A DNA stretch of 6,195 bases from Taibaiella sp. GTDB lineage: Bacteria; Bacteroidota; Bacteroidia; Chitinophagales; Chitinophagaceae. Of the stretch, positions 1-6,195 are shown one piece after another; position 1 is the stretch's first letter, and each line of letters starts with the position of its first letter. Under the pieces are notes generated by a model, which saw only the letters and a list, made by a program, of their open reading frames with translations, did no database searches and was not told the DNA's origin. The translations under genes were made by a program, and so were the position numbers. The stretch is from the NCBI GenBank assembly GCA_019454705.1, contig JACFNS010000160.1:1-6195 (forward strand), written 5' to 3'.

Positions 1-1013
1 GTTATAATTGCGCTGTCAATCTCAACTGGACATTATTTGACGGAGGCAGAATGTTCATTGCCAAACAGCAGTTGAATGTACTTGAGCAGGCCGGCGCGGC
101 ACAACTGAAAGAAAGGGTACAAGCAGTAATATCCCAAGTGATACAGGCATACGCCCATGTGGTGTGGCAAAAGCAACAACGTATAGCCATAGATACCGGA
201 TTGCTGTTGGCAAAAACGAGGATGGACTTGTCCCGTGTGAAGTATGAAACCGGCTCATCAGCCAAAGTTGATTATCTGCAGGCGAGGGTGGATTATAACA
301 GCCGGCAATCGGATTCATTGCAACAGGAAGCTACGCTGAACGCATCGCTGGCTACACTGAACGCATTAATGGGAGAAGATGCCGCTTTTACGTATGCCGT
401 GCAAGATTCGCTGGAAACAGATACAGACCTATTACCTGAACATGCTGAACTGCTGGAGACAATAAACCCCTCCGTAAGCATTGCCCGCTTTAATGCACAG
501 GCATCGCTGCTGAATGCGAAGATGGCTAAGGCTAATTACTTCCCGGTAATTGCCCTGAACGGTGCCTATGCATATAACAATAACCAAAGCAGGGCAGGGT
601 TCATTGCCTTTAGCCAGGCCTATGGACCTAGTGGGGGATTAACGCTGACTATGCCATTATTCAGGGGTGGGAATGTAAGGCGCGAGGTGAAAATTGCATC
701 GCTGCAAGCTACCCGCGACCAACTGCTGTACGAGTGGCAGAGCACAGAGGTGAGCAGGCAATACCGCACTGCCTGGAGAAATTATGAAGTATCAGTAGGC
801 GCGTTCAAACTGGAAAAAGAAAATATAGATTACGCAAAGGAAAACCTGTACATACAGAAAGAACGTTTTAAAGCAGGCATAGCCAATACGTTGGAAACCC
901 GCGAAGCCGAGAACAGTTATGTACAGGCATTGGTGAGGTACTACACAGCTATATATAACCTGAAAGTAAACGAAACCCGTGTGCTGGAATTAGAGGGCGC
1001 TTTAGTGAAATAA
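1..1013 (+). CDS. TolC/OEP-family outer-membrane efflux protein, 5'-truncated by window edge
   Basis: This is the trimeric outer-membrane channel component of a tripartite exporter (RND or ABC type), forming a beta-barrel with a long periplasmic helical tunnel. The reading frame is open from the first base (first whole codon at 3), so the ATG at 51 is internal. The codons before it read NLNWTLFDGGRMFIAKQQLN, the strand-turn-helix signature of the first OEP repeat, at visible residues 7-26. The matching signature of the second repeat, MPLFRGGNVRR, begins near visible residue 217, so both OEP halves are represented. Between and after them are long amphipathic helices rich in Q, A, E and K. About 336 residues are visible. 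Family members are usually 420-480 residues, so roughly the first 100, including the signal peptide, lie upstream. The stop is TAA at 1011-1013. The pump and adaptor genes would be expected to the left. Substrate cannot be inferred. Confidence 0.93.
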   Translation, partial: YNCAVNLNWTLFDGGRMFIAKQQLNVLEQAGAAQLKERVQAVISQVIQAYAHVVWQKQQRIAIDTGLLLAKTRMDLSRVKYETGSSAKVDYLQARVDYNSRQSDSLQQEATLNASLATLNALMGEDAAFTYAVQDSLETDTDLLPEHAELLETINPSVSIARFNAQASLLNAKMAKANYFPVIALNGAYAYNNNQSRAGFIAFSQAYGPSGGLTLTMPLFRGGNVRREVKIASLQATRDQLLYEWQSTEVSRQYRTAWRNYEVSVGAFKLEKENIDYAKENLYIQKERFKAGIANTLETREAENSYVQALVRYYTAIYNLKVNETRVLELEGALVK

Positions 1014-1055
1014 CACGAACTAACTACTAACCCCTAACTCCTTACCGCTGAAAAA
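1014..1055. other. Short convergent intergenic gap without a visible terminator
   Basis: These 42 bases separate the ends of two convergent transcription units. They contain a pyrimidine/A-rich run with repeated CTAAC elements, but I see no GC-rich hairpin followed by a T-run on either strand. Termination of either unit must occur inside the opposing gene, depend on Rho, or use a signal I cannot recognise. Confidence 0.5.
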
Positions 1056-1730
1056 TCACCAATCATATTTCTTCCTGTCTTTCTGAGCAGCTTCAATATG
1101 CGCGATGCAGAAAGCTTCAAAAGTAGTGGTGTCAACGTTATTCTGAGTTGTTATCCACTGGTACAGGCGGTTGTCAAGGCAATTAATAGTTAACGTACCG
1201 TGCCGTAATAATACCTTCTCCGTTTCCGCCCAGTTGATATGCCTTCGGCGTACGTTCATCGGTAAGTTGATGCCATTTTCGTTTATCACAACTGCGGGTT
1301 GCTGGCCCCTTGTATTCTCTGCATAAAAGGAATAGATGATAGCGATAGAGAGTATGCCAAACATACCGGCCAGTACCATAGCATTGGTGTATAATGAATA
1401 ACCTGCAATAACAGCACATAGTGCCAGTTCGACAGCACGGATAATTTTGTTATTACCGGGTTTCAACAGCCAATTGTTTTTTAACAATGAAATGAACAGT
1501 ATCATTAAACCTGCACCCATCATGATATATTCAGGCCAAAGGATGCTGTGCATATTTCCAGCACTCTCTTTAGGAAGTTGTGCCCAGGTAAAGGGTATCA
1601 AAGCCATTTCGCTAAAGACAAAAATGATGAATGCTCCTGCAGCCAACAGTGCAAAACCTATCATCAGGTGCAACGCGGTTACCTGGTGCGGTTTTATCTT
1701 CTGTTCTGCAAGGGGTATCTCAAATGTCAT
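1056..1730 (-). CDS. Four-helix membrane protein with soluble C-terminal (possibly PH-like) domain, function unknown
   Basis: I do not recognise a named family for this 224-residue protein. Hydrophobic segments lie at about residues 20-45, 63-85, 97-113 and 116-136, consistent with two helical hairpins in the inner membrane. After residue 140 the chain becomes soluble. The stretch at roughly 147-195 (VVINENGINLP, then HINWAETEKVLLRHGTLTI and a short LYQWI strand) looks like successive beta strands. That resembles the bacterial PH-like or YcxB-like domains often found after a pair of helices; this is inference from strand pattern only. The C-terminus is charged (AAQKDRKKYDW). The ATG at 1728-1730 lies 29 bp beyond the stop of the cupin gene on the same strand, so it is probably the last gene of a three-gene operon. 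No signal peptide or catalytic motif is evident. Confidence 0.8.
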   Translation of the reverse strand: MTFEIPLAEQKIKPHQVTALHLMIGFALLAAGAFIIFVFSEMALIPFTWAQLPKESAGNMHSILWPEYIMMGAGLMILFISLLKNNWLLKPGNNKIIRAVELALCAVIAGYSLYTNAMVLAGMFGILSIAIIYSFYAENTRGQQPAVVINENGINLPMNVRRRHINWAETEKVLLRHGTLTINCLDNRLYQWITTQNNVDTTTFEAFCIAHIEAAQKDRKKYDW

Positions 1731-1759
1731 AGCTGCAAAAATAATGTAAGCCGCCCGGT

Positions 1760-2125
1760 TTACAGGCGGAATGTATCGGCGGCATGCTCCGCTATGGAGT
1801 TTTGTTCCATAAAAGTACAGTCGGTATCCGGCACCAGTTCATGCCATATATAGGGTGGTATCTCAAAATGCACCGGCCCTGTGTATTGTGCTGTCTGCAC
1901 CTCAGCATCATCAATATGTTTCCAGCTGAAAGTACATGTACCGTTCAGCAATATCAATATCTCGGGGTTTTTAGTGGTGCTCAACCCCTTGTGGTAATGC
2001 CTGCCACTCACTGTCCCTGCCTTGCGAAAGACTATCAGGTGGGTACCAGTTCGCTCTTGCTGAAATTCAGCCGTATAACCGCGTTCGTCAGCACCGGCAG
2101 GTATAATGGGTGTTACCTTTATCAT
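1760..2125 (-). CDS. Small cupin-fold protein
   Basis: This 121-residue single-domain protein has recognisable cupin motifs. Motif 1 is GRHYHKGLSTTKNPE followed by ILILLNG, giving H43, H45, E55 and G62 with the usual E-x6-G spacing. Motif 2 is reduced to IPPYIWHELV, with P90 and H95. H43, H45, E55 and H95 are the four residues that bind a divalent metal in classical cupins, so a metal site is plausible. The lower-spacing HYHKG..S..KNPE form resembles sugar-nucleotide epimerase/isomerase-like cupins of the WxcM/FdtA type, but there is no polysaccharide gene nearby, so a substrate is not assigned. The ATG at 2123-2125 overlaps the TGA of the upstream DUF1835 gene in the sequence ATGA, strongly suggesting translational coupling. 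There is no signal peptide, so it is expected to be cytoplasmic. Confidence 0.85.
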   Translation of the reverse strand: MIKVTPIIPAGADERGYTAEFQQERTGTHLIVFRKAGTVSGRHYHKGLSTTKNPEILILLNGTCTFSWKHIDDAEVQTAQYTGPVHFEIPPYIWHELVPDTDCTFMEQNSIAEHAADTFRL

Positions 2126-2973
2126 GCTTCCTCGTTTTCAGATGGCTCGGCTACTACCTCTTCCGTAGTAGTGCCGCCCGGCAGTTTCACACTAAAGTCG
2201 CGCAGGCTTTTATTGATATCACCGTCAGCCAGCAGGGTTTCGTTCTGCACCATTTTGCGCAAACGCCAGCCCAGGTACAGGTCGCCCGTAGGCACACTCA
2301 TCTTATTGATTACCTGGTTGACAATGCGTTGCGCTTTCTGAAACTGGTGGGAGCAGAAACTGGCCAGTTTCTCATCGTAGTAAGACTCGTCGCGGGTGTA
2401 TAGCTTTTTACCGCCTTCCAGCAGCCTCATACCTGCATTTTCCGCCGTCATGTTCAGCCATTCCTCGCCATCCACTTCCAGCTCGGCAGGTGTTACAGCC
2501 CGTGCCAGGCGGCGGGCCTTTACTAACTCTTTCGGTAATATCTCACTGATGTTTTTGGGATAATATACCTTGCCCTCTTCATTCAGGAACGGCAATCCCG
2601 CCAGGTTCAGCACATAAAACCTGTCCAGGTGTTTGCTCATGTAGTTCAGCATCCAGTAGTAGGCGCATACATCGGCCGGCCAGGGGGCCATCCAGAGCCA
2701 TACTACTGCATCGGGGTTGTTATGGAGTTGCGTAGTAATTTCCAGCAATTTTTCCAGGTCGTTTACCTCAATTTCCTGCTTTTCGTCATTCACTACTTCT
2801 TTCCAGAAATCGGTACGCAACTGGCTGAATGACTGTCCCGGGGCTTTCTTTATAGGGCCTACGTGCAATATGTCTTTGAGTGCCAGCACCTCGCCGTGCA
2901 TAGATGGTTCATTGCTTACAGCCTCCAGCAATGGCTGGGCCGCCATATCTCCTACTACAACATGGTATATCAT
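2122..2973 (-). CDS. DUF1835 and DUF3658 domain protein
   Basis: This 283-residue cytoplasmic protein starts with the DUF1835 signature: MIYHVVVGDMAAQPLLEA, then GEVLALKDILHVGPI around residues 27-41, and a VVWLW..WPADVC segment at about 90-103. A second region from about 155 to 265 matches DUF3658: EEWLNMTAENAGMRLL (170-185), ESYYDEKL (196-203), GDLYLGWRLRKMV (230-242) and RDFSVKLPG (258-266). The two domains usually occur together in this order. Their biochemical role is not established. The tail after residue 267 is short, Thr/Glu-rich and probably disordered. The ATG at 2971-2973 opens the DUF1835 strand directly, which supports this start. It is the first gene of the leftward operon and its stop overlaps the start of the cupin gene. 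Confidence 0.87.
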   Translation of the reverse strand: MIYHVVVGDMAAQPLLEAVSNEPSMHGEVLALKDILHVGPIKKAPGQSFSQLRTDFWKEVVNDEKQEIEVNDLEKLLEITTQLHNNPDAVVWLWMAPWPADVCAYYWMLNYMSKHLDRFYVLNLAGLPFLNEEGKVYYPKNISEILPKELVKARRLARAVTPAELEVDGEEWLNMTAENAGMRLLEGGKKLYTRDESYYDEKLASFCSHQFQKAQRIVNQVINKMSVPTGDLYLGWRLRKMVQNETLLADGDINKSLRDFSVKLPGGTTTEEVVAEPSENEEA

Positions 2974-3048
2974 GGGCGTAAAAATAAATGATTACTGATG
3001 GAACTCTTGTATTTCCCGCTCTGTTTGTATCCACAATTGCCGCTCATT

Positions 3049-3062
3049 TATGAATATTCATA
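3049..3062. repeat. Perfect 14-bp palindrome, possible operator
   Basis: TATGAATATTCATA is identical to its own reverse complement. It ends about 75 bp upstream of the start codon of the leftward operon, a position compatible with a dimeric repressor or activator site. In AT-rich DNA a palindrome of this size can arise by chance, so the regulatory role is inference. Confidence 0.4.
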
Positions 3063-3163
3063 TTCGCTTCATATACAACAGCTTAACGAAAACTTCAAAA
3101 TATACGATTTAATAATAATGTTTGAAAATATACCACTTGTAAAAGGACTGTTAAAAAGCTATT

Positions 3164-3211
3164 TTTATAACCTGTTTTTAATTTAAAGGCAATAGGTTAT
3201 AAATTATAACC
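3164..3211. repeat. Cluster of three TTATAACC half-sites forming two overlapping inverted repeats
   Basis: TTATAACC occurs at 3165-3172 and 3204-3211 on the plus strand, and in reverse orientation (GGTTATAA) at 3195-3202. The last two form a perfect palindrome with 8-bp arms around one central A. The first two extend to 10-bp arms (3164-3173 with 3194-3203) separated by 20 bases. The middle arm can therefore pair with either neighbour. The cluster lies 72 bp upstream of the ATG at 3284. It could be an operator array or, if transcribed, two mutually exclusive leader hairpins. There is no T-run of terminator type after either. Confidence 0.5.
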
Positions 3212-3283
3212 GATGAGTGCTTGTGAATTATTACCGGACTTTCAAAAAAGATATTAGAAATTATAGTGCTAATTATAAATTTT

Positions 3284-3346
3284 ATGAGGAAGCTTTTACT
3301 CTTAATGCTCGTTTGTTTTGTGGGATTACCATTTGCTGCACAGGCT
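3284..3346 (+). other. Signal peptide of the repeat protein
   Basis: Residues 1-21 have a short basic n-region (MRK), a leucine-rich hydrophobic core and a c-region ending FAAQA, giving a predicted signal peptidase I cut before V22. The cysteine at residue 11 lies in the core and is not in a lipobox context. The first Ig-like repeat begins exactly at V22, so the mature protein has no separate N-terminal domain. Confidence 0.85.
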
Positions 3347-6195
3347 GTAGTACCTGCTGTCAGCATAGTGTCCAACAAAGGTGCAGTTATCTGCTCAGGC
3401 GATACAGTTGTTTTTACAGCAACACCCACAAATGGAGGCACCAGCCCCAGCTACCAGTGGAAGGTAAATGGTAGCAATGCAGGTGCTAACAGCGCTACAT
3501 TTTCTACCACATCGCTTTCAAATGGTGATATGATATGGTGCGTGATGACCAGTAACGACCCGCTGGCTAATCCCACCACGGCCAACAGCGATACTATTAC
3601 GATGACAGTGAACTCAAGGCTGACTCCCATAGTAGCTATTTCACTTAGTCCTGATGATACAATCTGTGATGGTACTACGGTGACTTTCACAGCAACATAT
3701 GCCAATGGCGGCAATACGCCTTCGTTCCAATGGAAGCTGAATGGTGCCAATGTAGGTGGTGATAGCGCTAAATATATCACGTCAACACTGGCTGATGGTG
3801 ATGTTGTAAGTTGTATACTAACCAGCAGCGAAACCTGCGTGACCGTAGCTTCCGATACCAGTAACAGCATTACAATGAAGGTGAACCCGATACTGACACC
3901 TGTTGTGAATATCACTGTTAATCCGAATGATACCATTTGCGCAAACACATTTACCACATTTACTGCCACCACTTCCAACGGTGGAACTTCACCCACATAC
4001 CAGTGGCGCAGGAATGGCGTGGTAGTGGGCAGCAACAGCAGTACATACAGCACCAATACGCTGGCCAATGGCGATGATGTACTCTGCATACTCACATCCA
4101 GTGAGGCTTGTGTGTCTAAAACGAGAGACACAAGCGGTACCATTTCCATGACTGTACTGCCCAACCTGGTACCGTCGTTGACAATAGCAGTCAGCCCCAA
4201 CGATACAGTTTGTGCAGGTACACCACTTACATTTACCGCAACACCGGTTAATGGTGGCTCATCGCCCGTATATACATGGAGGGTGAATGGTTCAATAGTA
4301 GGGGGTAATAGTCCTACTCTGAATGTAAGTCTCAGTGTCAACTCGACCGTCTGGTGTACTATGGCCAGCAGCGAGCAGTGTAAAACATCTTCGCTGGTAT
4401 TCAGCAACTTCATATCTATGCGCGTGAACGCTATATTGACCCCTGATGTCAATGCTACCGTAAGCCCGAATGATACTATATGCGCAGGAACAATGACTAC
4501 CTTCACTGCAACGCCCACAAACGGTGGCACTACTCCTTCTTATCAATGGCAGTTGAACGGTATCAACGCGGGTACTAACAGCAATACTTATAGCAGCAGC
4601 ACATTAAGCAGTGGTGACGTGGTAAGAGTGATTATGGCCAGCAGCTACCCTTGCCTTACCAAGCCGGATGATACCAGCACAGGTACTACAATGACGGTAA
4701 TACCCAATGTAACACCTGTAGTCGTAATTACCCGCGCGCCAAGTGATACTATCTGCGAAGGAACTAACATTACCTTCTCGGCAACATCTGCCAATGGTGG
4801 CATTACCCCTGTATATCAATGGCAGGTGAACGGGGTGAATGCTGGTAGCAACTCAACTACATTTAACACCAGCACATTGTCAAACGGAGATGTGGTACGT
4901 TGTATTATGTTCAGCAGTATTACCTGTGTTACTAAGACAGCCGATACCAGCAACGAGATAACAGTAGGTGTAAAAGTGAAGTCAGAACCGGATGTTGTCA
5001 TATCTGTAAGCCCGGATGATACTGCCTGTGCGGGTTCACTGGTTACATTTACCGCCGCGGCCTTGCATGGTGGTCCAACGCCAACTTATCAATGGCAGGT
5101 GAATGGTGGTGATGTGGGCACTAACAGTGCTACTTTCGCTACAACATCGCTGACCAACGGTGCCGTAGTCAGGTGTATACTCACTACTTCAGACACCTGC
5201 GTGACTAAGAATATTGATACCAGCAACAGTATTACGATGGTAATTAAACCCATATTGACACCTGATGTAACCATTGCCGTAGTGCCCAACGATACAATCT
5301 GTAGTGGAGACCAGGCTACATTTACCGCTACACCTACAAATGGTGGCACGGCACCTGTTTATCAATGGAGAGTGAATGGTGTTAATGCCGGCAGCAACAG
5401 TGCTACTTTCGCTACAACACTGACAAATGGAGATGTAGTTGATTGTATATTGACTACCAGCGAGCAATGTGTTTCTAAAACAATGGACACCAGCACATCC
5501 ATTATAATAACTGTATTGCCCAAAGTAACTCCTGATGTGCAGATTGTAGTGTTGCCCAACGATACTATTTGCGATGGTACAAATGTGACTTTCGTTGCTA
5601 CACCTATAAATGGTGGTTCAACGCCGGTATATCAATGGCAGGTGAATGGTGTGAATGTAGGCACTAACGCTACCTCATATTCCAGTACTGCTTTGGCCAA
5701 TGGTGATGTGGTAAGGGTAATAATGACCAGCAGCGAACCTTGCGTAACCAAGGCTGCTGATACCAGCAATGAAATAACAATGACGGTTAACCCTAACCTG
5801 ACACCGGAAGTGACTATTGTGGTTAGCCCCAACGATACTATATGTGTGGGTACAAATGTAACATTCACTGCCTCCATAAATAACGGCGGCACTTCACCGT
5901 CTTATCAATGGCGTGTTAATGGCTCCAATGTGGGTAGCAACAGTAATACTTACGCTACATCTGCATTGGCCGATAACGACGTGGTAGATGTGATACTGAC
6001 CAGCAGCGAAGTGTGTGTAACCAAGTCAATGGACACAAGCAATGCAATTACGATGGAAGTGAAACCATATATCACTCCTGATGTGACTATCACTGTTAGT
6101 CCGAACGATTCAGTGTGCGATGGTACAAATGTGACGTTTACCGCTACCCCGACAAACGGTGGTGACATGCCTGCATATCAATGGCAGATAAACGG
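3284..6195 (+). CDS. Large secreted Ig-like tandem-repeat protein, 3'-truncated by window edge
   Basis: The frame is open from ATG 3284 to the last base: 970 whole codons plus two bases, with no stop or frameshift. An in-frame TGA at 3224-3226 limits the start; the only alternative is GTG 3266, which would add six residues before the signal peptide. Residues 1-21 (MRKLLLLMLVCFVGLPFAAQA) are a Sec signal peptide with an AQA cleavage site. There is no lipobox. The rest is one Ig-like/PKD-like beta-sandwich repeat after another: ten complete and an eleventh begun. Each has LTPxV...SPNDTIC.GT, VTFTATPTNGG, YQW.VNG, GDVV.CILTSSE.CV and DTSN.ITM blocks. Composition is rich in T, S, N, V and D and nearly free of lysine in the strands, typical of an extracellular stalk. 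Related proteins in Bacteroidota commonly end in a type IX secretion or gliding-motility C-terminal domain; here that end is out of view. Adhesin or surface role is inference. Confidence 0.92.
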   Translation, partial: MRKLLLLMLVCFVGLPFAAQAVVPAVSIVSNKGAVICSGDTVVFTATPTNGGTSPSYQWKVNGSNAGANSATFSTTSLSNGDMIWCVMTSNDPLANPTTANSDTITMTVNSRLTPIVAISLSPDDTICDGTTVTFTATYANGGNTPSFQWKLNGANVGGDSAKYITSTLADGDVVSCILTSSETCVTVASDTSNSITMKVNPILTPVVNITVNPNDTICANTFTTFTATTSNGGTSPTYQWRRNGVVVGSNSSTYSTNTLANGDDVLCILTSSEACVSKTRDTSGTISMTVLPNLVPSLTIAVSPNDTVCAGTPLTFTATPVNGGSSPVYTWRVNGSIVGGNSPTLNVSLSVNSTVWCTMASSEQCKTSSLVFSNFISMRVNAILTPDVNATVSPNDTICAGTMTTFTATPTNGGTTPSYQWQLNGINAGTNSNTYSSSTLSSGDVVRVIMASSYPCLTKPDDTSTGTTMTVIPNVTPVVVITRAPSDTICEGTNITFSATSANGGITPVYQWQVNGVNAGSNSTTFNTSTLSNGDVVRCIMFSSITCVTKTADTSNEITVGVKVKSEPDVVISVSPDDTACAGSLVTFTAAALHGGPTPTYQWQVNGGDVGTNSATFATTSLTNGAVVRCILTTSDTCVTKNIDTSNSITMVIKPILTPDVTIAVVPNDTICSGDQATFTATPTNGGTAPVYQWRVNGVNAGSNSATFATTLTNGDVVDCILTTSEQCVSKTMDTSTSIIITVLPKVTPDVQIVVLPNDTICDGTNVTFVATPINGGSTPVYQWQVNGVNVGTNATSYSSTALANGDVVRVIMTSSEPCVTKAADTSNEITMTVNPNLTPEVTIVVSPNDTICVGTNVTFTASINNGGTSPSYQWRVNGSNVGSNSNTYATSALADNDVVDVILTSSEVCVTKSMDTSNAITMEVKPYITPDVTITVSPNDSVCDGTNVTFTATPTNGGDMPAYQWQIN
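3347..6195 (+). repeat. Tandem array of 273-bp Ig-like repeat units (10 full + 1 partial)
   Basis: Units start at 3347, 3620, 3893, 4166, 4436, 4709, 4982, 5255, 5525, 5798 and 6071. Measured between the conserved DTIC cysteine codons (3392, 3665, 3938, 4211, 4481, 4754, 5027, 5300, 5570, 5843, 6116), spacings are 273 bp except two of 270. The two short units are the fourth (4166-4435) and eighth (5255-5524). Each is missing one residue in the same segment, between the conserved VGxNS and the GDVV block. The tryptophan of YQW lies 22 residues after the first cysteine in all eleven units. Units are clearly homologous in protein but diverged in nucleotide sequence, especially at third codon positions, so the array is not a fresh expansion. 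The eleventh unit is cut at the window end just after YQW. Confidence 0.93.

Larger units (their letters stand above)
2974..3283. other. Divergent AT-rich intergenic region
   Basis: These 310 bases lie between two divergently transcribed genes and should carry both promoters. The region is strongly AT-rich compared with the flanking genes. I looked for the Bacteroidota -33 TTTG / -7 TAnnTTTG pair on both strands and found only isolated halves (for example TTTG at 3121-3124), so no promoter is called. A TATAGT at 3262-3267 could serve as a -10-like element for the plus-strand gene, but its upstream partner is poor. Two inverted-repeat elements are listed separately. No RNA gene is recognised. 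Confidence 0.7.

Noticed and set aside
51..1013. ATG at 51 as the true start of the efflux gene
   Set aside because: The same frame is open to the window edge, and the 16 codons before it encode the conserved start of the OEP NLNWTLFDGG signature, so the gene begins upstream.
1447..2403. Plus-strand open frames of 97-185 codons opposite the membrane, cupin and DUF1835 genes
   Set aside because: They are antisense to three genes with recognisable domains or membrane topology, and their translations are Cys/Arg/Ser-rich without motifs.
3121..3139. TTTG at 3121 with a nearby TACCACTTG as a Bacteroidota -33/-7 promoter
   Set aside because: The spacing is far shorter than the usual 19-21 bases, and the second element does not match TAnnTTTG.
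2998..3186. A 62-codon plus-strand open frame in the divergent intergenic region
   Set aside because: Composition follows the AT-rich background, with no recognisable motif, and it covers both inverted-repeat elements. It is better explained as chance.
3451..4530. A 359-codon minus-strand open frame, and similar shorter ones up to 6168 that start with MPPFVGVAV-like sequence
   Set aside because: They lie antisense to the Ig-like array, and their recurring N-termini are the reverse complement of the FTATPTNGG segment of each unit. The plus frame has a signal peptide, conserved domain pattern and full continuity; these do not.
3347..6195. Regular repeat spacing considered as a CRISPR array or non-coding satellite
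   Set aside because: The unit is 273 bp, always a multiple of three, and is conserved at protein rather than nucleotide level. It is coding repeat structure.

Overview
The window looks like chromosomal DNA from a member of the Bacteroidota, probably Chitinophagaceae or a near relative. The evidence is a DUF1835/DUF3658 protein, a TolC-type outer-membrane efflux protein, start codons without strong Shine-Dalgarno sequences, mid-40s % GC by eye, and above all a secreted protein made of tandem Ig-like repeats of the type these bacteria export in large numbers. The taxonomic call is inference from protein style, not from a marker gene.

Layout. (1) 1-1013, plus strand: the 3' part of a TolC/OEP-family outer-membrane factor whose N-terminus lies upstream of the window. 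(2) 1056-2973, minus strand: a probable three-gene operon, transcribed right to left. It encodes a DUF1835+DUF3658 protein, then a small cupin joined to it by a 4-base ATGA stop/start overlap, then after 29 bp a four-helix membrane protein with a soluble C-terminal domain. (3) 2974-3283: an AT-rich divergent intergenic region with no convincing gene. It holds a perfect 14-bp palindrome on the operon side and, nearer the plus-strand gene, three copies of TTATAACC arranged as overlapping inverted repeats. (4) 3284-6195, plus strand: the 5' part of a very large gene still open at the window edge (at least 970 codons). It encodes a signal peptide followed directly by ten complete Ig-like repeats and the start of an eleventh, with a period of 91 residues (273 bp).

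The last gene is the main content of the window. It is almost half of the sequence and runs without a stop or frameshift from 3284 to the end. Several long minus-strand open frames inside it are antisense shadows produced by the repeats.

Functional links. The efflux protein is probably the last gene of an export operon lying to the left. The minus-strand operon is likely cytoplasmic or inner-membrane and has no clear pathway. The repeat protein is probably a cell-surface or secreted adhesin-like protein, and may end in a type IX secretion sorting domain beyond the window. Nothing here amounts to a demonstrated new system. The items most worth following up are the repeat architecture with its three-position cysteine pattern and the inverted-repeat cluster upstream of it.
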